Made by a program: the position numbers and the translations under genes
From: Saprospiraceae bacterium
GTDB taxonomy: Bacteria; Bacteroidota; Bacteroidia; Chitinophagales; Saprospiraceae
Length of the DNA: 64,000 nucleotides
Assembly: GCA_016717145.1 (NCBI GenBank)
Contig: JADKGD010000030.1
Coordinates: 26,369 to 90,368 of the forward strand
Direction: 5' to 3'
In this document: positions 19,850-29,500 of the stretch, piece after piece
Position numbering within the stretch: the stretch's first letter is position 1
How the letters are laid out: each line of letters starts with the position of its first letter
Notes under the pieces: model-generated
What the model saw: only the letters and a program-made list of their open reading frames with translations
The model's database searches: none
Told to the model about the DNA's origin: nothing

Positions 19850-22573
19850 TTAAAAGTCAAATTCTATGGTATCGCCAGGTTTAAGTTTGCTTGTTTTTTG
19901 ATCTGAATCTATTGATTTTGATACCTTTTTTTCCGGTTGTATCGGAAGATCATTTTGATTTGATTCTTTTTCATTTTCGGTATTGTCTTCAGAACGCTCC
20001 ATGTCGTCTTCCGCATCAACGTCATCTGATCCTTCAAGTGCATCCTGTTTAATTTTTTCAACTTTCAGCAGCTTGGCTTCGATAAGTCTGTTGCCCATAG
20101 CTTTCCATCCTTTGACATCAATAAAATCAGAAAGGGATACTTCTTTTTCCTCTTTAGTTGCTCCGACTTTATAACTGTATTTTACAACCGGAGCTTTATC
20201 CATGGAGGCGAAATAAAGTTTGGAGCCAGGTGACTCAGAAATAAAAATAAATTTCTGATCAAAAGTGCTGGTCTCTATTTTGAATCGTTTGACCATAGTG
20301 AATCCTTTTTCTCCTTCAAAATAGATAGCATTTATGATGGTATCTTCTGAATAATTTCCTATTTCCAATATATTATTTACATCATACTTTTTGTTCAGAT
20401 CCAGTTCATTTATTTCATATGAACCATCTTTAAAGATGCTAAGTAATCTGCTTCCGGTATCAAAGGCACCCAGATACTTACCACGTTCGTCCTGATTTAG
20501 TTTACCGCTTACCTCATCCATATAAATTTGCATGGCACCCAGAGAAGATTTACCCACAGATATCTGGCTGATTTTACGCACGGGATATTTAGTGACGACA
20601 TTGCCCTGAGAAGTACGACCTTTGATTGCGAGATCTGCAAAATCAAAGTCAAATACTTTTTTCTTGGCTGTCGAACCCTGTGAAAGTTGTATATTGACTA
20701 TTTCTGATTCACCATTTGGATTTGAAGTAAAATATACTAATTTTGATCCCTTTGAACCTTGTGTAAGGTCGTATTCTTTATCCCTTGTAATGGCGGTTAC
20801 ATTAAATCGTTTTGCATAACTTTTACCACTTTGTCCATCCAGATACATTAAATTGTACGTAGTACGGTCATCTGACTTCAGCCAGACAGCTGTATGAATT
20901 ATGTCTTTGCCAACAAAAACTTTATCTGAGATTCTGACGACTTTGAATTTACCATCCCTCGTGAAGGCAATAATATCCGCTATATCTGAGCAATCGCAGA
21001 CAAATTCGTCTTTTTTCATTCCCATTCCAATAAATCCTTCTTTACGATCAACATAAAGTTTAGCATTATTTGCGACAACTTCTTTTATCTCAATGGTATC
21101 AAATGAAGAAATGATTGTTCTTCTCTCACGGCCTTTGCTATATTTTTCCAATAATCGTGTAAAGTAAGCTATGGCAAATTCGGTTAGATGTTCCAGATCG
21201 TACTTCACCTGCTCGAGCTCGGCCAATAGATTGGCCATCATTTCATCGGCTTTGAAAGTATTATATTTGGATATTCTTTTAATTTTGATTTCTGTCAGCC
21301 GGGCGATGTCATCATCGGTAATATCCCGCATCATTACCAACTTTTTTTCTCCGGCTTTTAACGGATATGAAGGGGTAGCAACAAATTTTTTTAACCCTAT
21401 ATCTATTGTTTTAATCACTTCTTCCCAGCTTTCACATTCTTCAATATCCCGATAGATTCTATTTTCAATAAATATTTTTTCAAGACTGGCATGGTGCCAT
21501 TTTTCTTCGAGTTCATCTTTTTTTATTTCCAGTTCTCTTTTAAGTAAGTCCCTGGTCTGGAAAGTTGAAATCTGAAGAATTTCAGGCACAGACAAAAACA
21601 TTGGTTTGTTGTCTACGATGACACAAGCATTTGGAGAATAAGCGACTTCACAATCCGTAAATGCGTACAATGCATCGATGGTCACATCGGGGGAAACACC
21701 AGGCATCAACTCAAGTTGAATCTCTACATCTTTAGCAGTATTGTCATGTACCTTTTTAATTTTTATTTGTCCTTTATCATTTGCTTTAAGTATAGAATCT
21801 ATCAAAGTATTTGTTGTAACACCAAACGGTAATTCTATAATATTGAGGGTACTTTTATCGTATTGCTGTATTTTGGCCCTAATCTTTACCCTGCCGCCTC
21901 TATGACCGTCCTGATAATCATTTATATCGATCATGCCGCCTGTCTGAAAATCGGGATAAATAACCGGTTTTTTGCCTTCAAGAATTTTGATGGATGCTTT
22001 GATAAGTTCAATAAAATTATGGGGCAGTATTTTGGTTGACAATCCTACTGCTATTCCTTCTACACCTTGAGAAAGGACGAGCGGAAATTTGACAGGAAGT
22101 GTAATAGGCTCCTTTTTTCTTCCATCATAGGTCAGCTGCCAATCTGTTGTCTGAGGGTTGAAAAGTACCTCAAGTGCAAACTTTGTAAGTCTTGCTTCTA
22201 TATATCTTGGTGCTGCTGCTGAGTCACCCGTTCTTACATCTCCCCAGTTTCCCTGACAATCTATCAGTAAGTCTTTCTGGCCCATATTGACTAAAGCATC
22301 ACCGATAGAAGCATCGCCATGAGGGTGATATTGCATGGTCTGGCCTATGATATTTGCTACTTTATGAAAACGGCCATCATCCATTTCTTTCATAGCATGT
22401 AGGATTCGACGTTGGACAGGTTTAAGTCCATCATCAATATCAGGAACAGCTCTCTCTAATATAACATACGAGGCATAGTCCAGAAAATATTCCTTATACA
22501 TGCCACTTAATGTAATTAGTTCGTCTCCATCAGGTTCTTTGCCTGGCTGAACATTGTCCTTGTCCTTATTCAT
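19850..22573 (-). CDS. DNA gyrase/topoisomerase IV subunit A
   Basis: Type IIA topoisomerase breakage-reunion subunit of 907 residues. The N-terminal winged helix and tower domains show RAVPDIDDGLKPVQRRILHAM (about residues 40-60) and the catalytic tyrosine in APRYIEARLT (about 120-130). GIAVGLSTKILPHNF is typical of the ParC side. The C-terminal beta-pinwheel is degenerate and lacks a clear GyrA box, and the last 80 residues are acidic and low-complexity (DVDAEDDMERSEDNTENEKES). These features favour ParC over GyrA, but no parE gene is adjacent, so the symbol is left blank. Confidence 0.92.
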   Translation of the reverse strand: MNKDKDNVQPGKEPDGDELITLSGMYKEYFLDYASYVILERAVPDIDDGLKPVQRRILHAMKEMDDGRFHKVANIIGQTMQYHPHGDASIGDALVNMGQKDLLIDCQGNWGDVRTGDSAAAPRYIEARLTKFALEVLFNPQTTDWQLTYDGRKKEPITLPVKFPLVLSQGVEGIAVGLSTKILPHNFIELIKASIKILEGKKPVIYPDFQTGGMIDINDYQDGHRGGRVKIRAKIQQYDKSTLNIIELPFGVTTNTLIDSILKANDKGQIKIKKVHDNTAKDVEIQLELMPGVSPDVTIDALYAFTDCEVAYSPNACVIVDNKPMFLSVPEILQISTFQTRDLLKRELEIKKDELEEKWHHASLEKIFIENRIYRDIEECESWEEVIKTIDIGLKKFVATPSYPLKAGEKKLVMMRDITDDDIARLTEIKIKRISKYNTFKADEMMANLLAELEQVKYDLEHLTEFAIAYFTRLLEKYSKGRERRTIISSFDTIEIKEVVANNAKLYVDRKEGFIGMGMKKDEFVCDCSDIADIIAFTRDGKFKVVRISDKVFVGKDIIHTAVWLKSDDRTTYNLMYLDGQSGKSYAKRFNVTAITRDKEYDLTQGSKGSKLVYFTSNPNGESEIVNIQLSQGSTAKKKVFDFDFADLAIKGRTSQGNVVTKYPVRKISQISVGKSSLGAMQIYMDEVSGKLNQDERGKYLGAFDTGSRLLSIFKDGSYEINELDLNKKYDVNNILEIGNYSEDTIINAIYFEGEKGFTMVKRFKIETSTFDQKFIFISESPGSKLYFASMDKAPVVKYSYKVGATKEEKEVSLSDFIDVKGWKAMGNRLIEAKLLKVEKIKQDALEGSDDVDAEDDMERSEDNTENEKESNQNDLPIQPEKKVSKSIDSDQKTSKLKPGDTIEFDF

Positions 22574-22825
22574 ATGGTTTTTATACCGATGTCAATCCAT
22601 TTTAAATCGCAAATATATATAAAAATTTATAATATACAAGTTTAAAGGGACTCCTTTTTGGCTTCAATTGTATAAGTTTCTACTAAAAAAGAGAGATATA
22701 AAGTAGATCATGTAAAAACGATGCTATCTTTTTTATTTCCTTACCAGTGACTTTAGAGCAAGCAGTCTATAAGGATTAATGGGTTTTAGACAACTGGAAT
22801 TAATGTGCGTTACATGTTAGTGTGT

Positions 22826-23491
22826 TTAATTCTCAGCGCTATTTTTTATTCTTCCATCTTCAATTGTGATCGTTCGGTCGCTAAGTTTAGCCAGGTCGGA
22901 ATTATGGGTAACGATGACAAAAGTATGATTGAAGTCTTTTCTTAGATTTATAATTAATTGATGGAGGTTTTCAGAACTCTCTTTATCGAGATTACCCGTA
23001 GGTTCATCTGCAAAAATTACTTTCGGATTATTGATCAGAGATCTGGCCACTGCAACCCTTTGTGCTTCTCCACCTGAAAGCTGGTTGGGTTTGTGATGGA
23101 TTCTTTGGGTTAGACCCAAATAATCAAGCAATTCTTTTGCTTTTTTTTCGATTTCATGATCTGGTTTTCCGGCAATTAAACCTGGGATACAGACATTTTC
23201 GAGTGCAGTAAATTCTTGAAGCAGGTGATGAAATTGAAAAACAAAACCAATGTTTTCATTTCTAAACTTTGCAAGTTGTTTTTCTTTAAGTTTAGTGATT
23301 TCTTTTTGGCAAATGAACAACTCACCTTCATCAGGAAGATCAAGTGTGCCAAGAATATGAAGAAGAGTGCTTTTACCGGCACCGGATTTGCCTATGATGC
23401 TAACTATTTCACCTTGAGGAATTTCCAGATCTATGCCTTTAAGTACTTCTAACTCAGCGTAGGATTTATGAATATTAGTAGCGTGTATCAT
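22826..23491 (-). CDS. lolD: LolD-like ABC transporter ATP-binding protein
   Basis: ATPase of the lipoprotein-release/MacB type. Walker A GKSGAGKST, signature LSGGEAQRVAVARSL, Walker B VIFADEPTGNLD and the H-loop IVTHN are intact. The frame opens at 23539, but the Met at 23491 (MIHATNIHKSYAELEVLKGI) is the family-typical start; I chose it, giving about 221 residues. No LolC/E permease gene is next to it in this window, so its partner is elsewhere. Confidence 0.88.
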   Translation of the reverse strand: MIHATNIHKSYAELEVLKGIDLEIPQGEIVSIIGKSGAGKSTLLHILGTLDLPDEGELFICQKEITKLKEKQLAKFRNENIGFVFQFHHLLQEFTALENVCIPGLIAGKPDHEIEKKAKELLDYLGLTQRIHHKPNQLSGGEAQRVAVARSLINNPKVIFADEPTGNLDKESSENLHQLIINLRKDFNHTFVIVTHNSDLAKLSDRTITIEDGRIKNSAEN

Positions 23492-23941
23492 CTTGTCATT
23501 AAAATAATTGGACACAAAGGTAAAAATCTTAGTCGACATAAACTTATTTACTTAAGTATCAAATAAATTGCAACAATCAGGAATTGCCATTTAGATAATC
23601 GGACTAAATGTTATAGGTTAAATTATTTAACTGCTATTTGTGAATGCCAGTACCAGCTGAAATTTTTTACAATAAAATTCCAGACGATACTTATACAATA
23701 TGTTAGATATCAGTAGTCTATAAAATTAACAATTAAATATTCGAAAAATATTAATAAATAATTAACACTCTTTACAATAAAATCGTTTTAATTTGAGTTC
23801 TGAGGACGAAGTTTTATTTATCTAAAAACAAGTCTAATACGGAAAGATAACCAAAAAAATATCTGGAAAGAGTGTATTTTTTTTAGATTTATTGGTTACA
23901 TTTGTCGCCCTAATCTTTAGAACCGACATTTTAATTATTAT
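23492..23941. other. Divergent intergenic region between lolD and the glycosyltransferase
   Basis: About 450 AT-rich bases with no convincing ORF or RNA. A -7-like box TACATTTG at 23897-23904 may serve the glycosyltransferase gene (leader about 31 bases); no TTG is seen at the right distance upstream. Confidence 0.5.
23897..23904 (+). promoter_or_regulatory. Possible -7 box for the glycosyltransferase
   Basis: TACATTTG fits TAnnTTTG 37 bases before the ATG. The -33 element is not evident. Confidence 0.35.
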
Positions 23942-25177
23942 ATGAAGATCCTTCAGTTGTGCAAAAAGTTTCCTTATCCATTAAAAGATGGCGAATCTAT
24001 AGCAGTTACATATTTAAGCAATGCGCTTCACAATCTTGGTTGTGAGATGTCATTATTAAGTATGAACACTACCAAGCACTATATGGACATCAAAGAACTA
24101 CCGGCAGATTTTAATCATTATAAGGAAATTCATGTTACGGATCTGGATAATACGGTCAAGATATTTGATGCTTTTAAAAATCTATTCTCTAAGGATTCAT
24201 ACCATGTAAGTCGTTTTGTATGCCCAGACTTTAAGGATAAATTAATTGAATTGCTAAAAGCAAATAAATATGATGTAGTTCAATTGGAAACCCTTTATTT
24301 GGCACCTTATATTGATGTTATAAAACAACATTCCGATGCACTAGTCACAATGCGTGCGCATAACGTTGAGTTTGAGATTTGGGAACGTATTTCTTCCAAC
24401 ACCAAATTTTTACCTAAAAGATGGTATCTTAAGTATCTCACAAGTAAACTTAAAAGGTATGAACTTGATCATCTTAATAAATATGATTACCTTATAGCTG
24501 TGTCAGATAGAGATTTGCGTAAATTTAAAAAGCTCGGATATAAAAATGGAGCCATATCATCGCCTATAGGTCTTGATATGAAAAATTATATCCAATTGAA
24601 TAGAAGCGAAGAATCAAATGATATTTGTTTTATAGGAGCCTTGGATTGGATGCCTAATGTGGAGGGTCTTTTATGGTTTTTGGATAAGGTTTGGCCAAAG
24701 TTAAGTGAAAAACAACCAGATCTTAAATTTCACATTGCTGGTAGGAATACGCCGCCAACGATTTTGGCGTTAAAAATAAAGAATGTAATTGTGCATGGCG
24801 AGGTGGCTGACGCCATATCTTTTGTCAACAGTCATAGTATGATGATTGTTCCTTTATTTTCAGGAAGTGGTATGAGGGTTAAAATTTTGGAAGGTATGGC
24901 ATTAGGTAAAGTTGTCATAACTACCACGCTTGGCAAAGAAGGAATTAATGCAGATCATGAAAAGCACTTATTGGTGGCAGATACGCCCCAAGCTTTTATT
25001 GAGCAGATATCAATGATAATTTCAGGAGAGAGAGAAAAACATTTAATTGGTTCTGCTGCACAAAAATTTGTTGAGGATTACTACGATCATGGGCATAATG
25101 CACAGAAATTACTTGAAAAATATGTAAGCCTGAAAGACAATCCAATCTATAAAAAAGATTTAGCTACAAAGCTTTAA
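23942..25177 (+). CDS. Glycosyltransferase, GT4-like (group 1)
   Basis: A 411-residue GT-B fold enzyme. The N-terminal acceptor half has KKFPYPLKDGESIAVTYLS (about 8-26) and VTMRAHNVEFEIWER (about 136-150). The donor half shows CFIGALDWMPNVEGLLWFLD, FHIAGRNTPP, VIVHGEV and the motif VPLFSGSGMRVKILEGMALGKVVITT (about 300-325), whose E and GSG correspond to the sugar-nucleotide site. The closest familiar group is the exopolysaccharide-type transferases of the Bacteroidota. It stands alone, with no other polysaccharide genes in the window; donor and acceptor are unknown. Confidence 0.88.
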   Translation: MKILQLCKKFPYPLKDGESIAVTYLSNALHNLGCEMSLLSMNTTKHYMDIKELPADFNHYKEIHVTDLDNTVKIFDAFKNLFSKDSYHVSRFVCPDFKDKLIELLKANKYDVVQLETLYLAPYIDVIKQHSDALVTMRAHNVEFEIWERISSNTKFLPKRWYLKYLTSKLKRYELDHLNKYDYLIAVSDRDLRKFKKLGYKNGAISSPIGLDMKNYIQLNRSEESNDICFIGALDWMPNVEGLLWFLDKVWPKLSEKQPDLKFHIAGRNTPPTILALKIKNVIVHGEVADAISFVNSHSMMIVPLFSGSGMRVKILEGMALGKVVITTTLGKEGINADHEKHLLVADTPQAFIEQISMIISGEREKHLIGSAAQKFVEDYYDHGHNAQKLLEKYVSLKDNPIYKKDLATKL

Positions 25178-25776
25178 GCTGGATTATTTACGCAAAATTT
25201 TATTTCCCTATTTTCTGATCATTTCCAGTAAGCTGCTTTTAAATCACTTTAAAATATGCAGGGCACTTTGAGTTTTTATAATTTCAGAAATTCAACATTG
25301 AACAATGGATATGTTGGGTTAAGCTTTTTAAGCTATACTTATTTTCTCTTAAATTTTTTGCCTTAGATGTTCATTGCCCAATGATTATGGCATAAAATAA
25401 GCTCCCTTTTAATGCTCGTATTGAGCTTAAAATTGTAATGTCAGATGAGGATTTTAATGGGTTTCACTTGCTTATTAAGGGTACTTCTATAATAAAAATC
25501 CTCTCTATAATTCTAACTTTTATTTTATTTTCGAATGAAATCGATACCAATCAAATTTATTTTTAATTATTTTTTTATAAACATATTATAAATTTATTAT
25601 AATTGTATTAAATTGATTTAGTGTAAGAATGCAATTTTACATTGTTATTATTATATTACATCACACCTGCCTTCTTAGACTATAACTTTCAAAGAGCAGA
25701 TTATTGGCACTTAATTTGCCTTATACTATGTGGATTATTATACGAATTTTATTTTTTAACCACAGAATTTTCACAC
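25178..25776. other. Intergenic region upstream of the LuxR-type regulator
   Basis: About 600 bases, AT-rich. The regulator frame stays open from 25642, but that stretch encodes a hydrophobic, Leu/Tyr-rich segment followed by the conserved receiver start and is more likely leader DNA. No RNA gene or inverted repeat stood out. Confidence 0.5.
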
Positions 25777-26448
25777 ATGGCGACAAGAGCTGTAATAGCT
25801 GATAATCAGAAAATGTTTACAGAAGGAATCCAGGCCATATTAACAGATATGAAATTTCCACCTATAAAGATAGTGGGTATTGCGTATACGTTTACAGAAC
25901 TTAAAAAAATGATGGAGTTTCATGTTGATCTATTGATCATAGAACCAGCCATTGCCGAAGCAGAGGGATCAGTTTTTATGTCAGAACTTAAAAAATCCCT
26001 TCCTAATATAAGGATCATTGTTTTAAGTAATTATGGTGAACCAAATCTGGTCCGGGATGCATTTTTGCATGGAGCAGATGGATATGTACTAAAATCCAAT
26101 AACTCACTTGAGTTAATACAATGTATTGACAGCGTACTTGATGGTAAAACTTATCTGGCTGAAGGTCTAAGATTGACGCCGGAATTTATTAAAGAAGACA
26201 AGTCAATACATCCGTTAAAAGAAACAAAAGTCTATGAAGATAGATTTTTATTAAAACAAAAACTGACCAAAAGAGAAAAACATATTTTATCTCTCATTGT
26301 CCAGTTCAAAAACAATAAAGTAATAGCACAGGAATTGTTCATAAGTGATCAAACTGTATCAGCCCACCGCAAGCGAATCATGAAAAAGTTCGGGATCAAA
26401 AATACGGTAAATCTGATTAAGTTTTCGATTGATCACCAATTGGTATAG
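25777..26448 (+). CDS. LuxR-family response regulator with Glu at the phosphoacceptor site
   Basis: About 223 residues from the ATG at 25777 (MATRAVIADNQKMFTEG). A receiver domain (about 1-120) and a LuxR-type helix-turn-helix (about 155-220; KREKHILSLIVQFKNNKVIAQ, then ISDQTVSAHRKRIMKKFGI). The usual aspartate of the phosphorylation site is Glu (VDLLIIEPAI, about residue 53), while the early acidic site (ADN) and the late lysine (YVLKS) are retained. Asp-to-Glu at this position can mimic phosphorylation, so the protein may be constitutively active or respond to something else. No histidine kinase gene is nearby; the giant T9SS protein genes begin 148 bases downstream. Confidence 0.85.
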   Translation: MATRAVIADNQKMFTEGIQAILTDMKFPPIKIVGIAYTFTELKKMMEFHVDLLIIEPAIAEAEGSVFMSELKKSLPNIRIIVLSNYGEPNLVRDAFLHGADGYVLKSNNSLELIQCIDSVLDGKTYLAEGLRLTPEFIKEDKSIHPLKETKVYEDRFLLKQKLTKREKHILSLIVQFKNNKVIAQELFISDQTVSAHRKRIMKKFGIKNTVNLIKFSIDHQLV

Positions 26449-26595
26449 TTTTTGTCTTTAAGATAAATAATCCCTTTTTTAACTGGCATCCCCTTGCCAA
26501 TTTTGCAACAGTAACATTAACCTTGTCTTTTCTTTCATAAGTCTGAGATGAATTTGGAATCATTTTTTAGTTTATAACTTAAATCAAATTGTCTC

Positions 26596-29500
26596 ATGAA
26601 ATCGGAGAAATTTACATTTACAAAACATATTCGTTTTGGTAGGTTTATCAAAATGAGTATTCTGTCAGCAATGCTGACAATGTGGTACTCGGGAATTCAA
26701 GCTCAGTGTCCACTAGCCTGTAACAACCTGGTACAGGTATCCATGGATGAGGATTGTATCGTTCAAATAACGCCGGATATGATGTTGCAAGGCAATGGAA
26801 CTTTGCCTACTTGTACATATGTTGTCCAAGTTTTGACAGCAAATGGGCAACCACTTGCACCACCTATTGGTTATTCGGGTAATGACTGGATAACCTCAGC
26901 CAATGTTGGTCAGACACTTACAGTTAGGGTATGGTTAGGTACCAATTCTTGTTGGGGAACCATAAAGATTGAAGACAAACTTGCCCCTAGTATAGAATGT
27001 CCAAGGCCTATAACAATAGCATGTTGGGATCCAAGATCCTTTGCCTTCCCCGATGCTTTTGATAATTGCGGTGGAAATCCTGTAGTTAGTCTATTATCGG
27101 ACGTTACTACAGAACTGGAATGTACAGACCCATTCAACAGAGCAGTTCGGGTTATAAGATACCAGGCAAAAGATGCCAGTGGCAATCTTTCTGAAATTTG
27201 TACAAGAAGGATCACGTATAGTAAGATTACGCTTGATGACTTAAAATTCCCTAAAAATTATGATGGTACAAGCAGAAACAGACCACATCTTGAATGTGAT
27301 GGTGGCTGGGCCTGGGGAGCTTATCAGACCAATGCATCAGGGACACTAGTTCCTTTTACAAAATGGGACAAGAATAACAATAACTATCCGGACCCTGAAG
27401 AAACAGGTGCTCCATATGTTGCTGATCCATTAAATATAACAGGATATATCCTTGGTTATAAAGTAGGAACCGGACCATCATTCAACCCAACTTTACCACA
27501 ATGTACAAGTGGCAATCTGGTAGGATATGATGTAGCAACCGGAACATGGCAGACATCTTGTGGTGCAACTACAGGACAAGTTCAGAATTTCAGGATAGAT
27601 ACTTTTTACAATTCATTTATTGGAAATAATACGCTTTGTAAAATAAATACTACTTTTTCTGATACCAGAATTGATATATGTGCCAAGAGTTTTAAGGTAT
27701 TAAGACAATGGACGGTATTGGACTGGTGTACAGGTAGAATCATACAGAAATATCAAATTATAAAAGTGGTAGATGATGAGGGTCCGGTAGTAACTATACC
27801 AACAGATATACCAGCACCGGCTATAGCTTGTGTAAACAGAGTTTCTTCTGTCATTCAGGCAGATCCGTATACATGTACAGGCATCTGGAATGTACTTAGT
27901 CCGATCAATGTATTTGATTGTTCTGATTGGGACTATTCTATCGCATTCCTTCTTGCTGATGCAAACGGAGGGCCACCACAGAATGGTTTTTACGTAACAC
28001 AAAATGGGGAGACGAAGGTTGAGCAATTGTCAGATGATGCCATTACAAAGAGAAACAGATATCGGATAGTAGGTCTGCCGCTAGGTTGTACCTGGGTTAG
28101 ATATAGTGTATATGATGAATGTGGCAATATTACTTACGCATTTACAGAAATCTTTGTAGAAGATAAAACGCCACCAGTGGCAGTATGTGATCAATTTACT
28201 GTAGTGACCTTATCAAATAATGGTTGGGCACATGTTTTTGCTGAAACATTTGATGATGGAAGTCATGATAATTGTACAAAAGTAACCTTACTGGTTAGAA
28301 GAAGAACAGCAGGCTGTAATTCCAATGGTTCAGCTGATGAAGGTTCAAATCCATTTGGACCGTTTGTACAGTTTTGTTGTGAAGACGTAGGTCGGGATGT
28401 CATGGTTGAGTTGCAGGTTACAGATGCTTTTGGCAACAAAAATTCATGTATGGTTATAGCTCAGGCACAGGATAAAGTACCACCTGTAATCACATGTCCA
28501 CAATCTGTTACCATAAGTTGTGGCGCAGATACAAGTGCAACTATATTAGGTAAACCTGTATTTTCAGCTACAGCATTGACGACACCTTACTTTACAGATA
28601 ACTGTCCTGACCCTAAGATGTCATGGAAGAACAGTGGCATCATAGACAATTGTGGTCAGGGAGTCATCACTAGAACATTTACGGTAACGGATAAAGGCGG
28701 AAGGACAGCTTCATGTTCACAAACCATAACGGTAAGAAATACAACACCATATAACGGACCAACATCATGGCCGACTTCACCAAAAGAAGTTTCAGGATGT
28801 ATGAACGTGGATACCGATCCATCCAAAACAGGAACGCCAACATTAGGCAATGGGGCATGCAGTCAGGTAGCCTACACATATGAAGATCAGGTCTTCCCGT
28901 TTGTGGACGGAGTTTGTTTCAAGATATTAAGAAAGTGGACGGTAATAGACTGGTGTAAGTTCTCACCAAGCAGAGATCCAAACGGAAATCTTTATCCGGC
29001 AGTACCTACATTGAATATCAATATGTGGCAATTTACTCAGATCATTAAAGTATCTGAAACTGTAAAACCTGTCATTACCAACACTAGTAAAGCGCCAACT
29101 GATGCTTTTGGGGACAACTGTACCGGATATGTGGACCTTCCAAATAGCGCTACTGATTGTACTCCTGCTGCTCAGTTGAGATGGACATACTTTATTGACT
29201 TATTCAATGATGGTATCATCATTAATACACCGAATGCCAACTCGAATAACAATGCGATCACAGGATCTAAAAATGATGCTTCGGGTACGTATCCGGTTGG
29301 AACACATAAGATAACTTGGACAGTGGAAGATATGTGTGGAAATCAAGCCACATCTACATATACTTTCGAAGTAAGAGATCGTAAGAAGCCTACACCATAC
29401 TGTATCAGCCAATTGGCCACTGTAGTGATGCCAAGCTCAGGAAACATAACCATCTGGGCAAAAGACTTCGACAAAGGATCGTCTGATAATTGCCCTGGTA

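Noticed and set aside
25642..25776. Longer start for the LuxR-type regulator
   Set aside because: The extra 45 residues are hydrophobic and unlike a receiver start; MATRAVIADNQ is the natural beginning.
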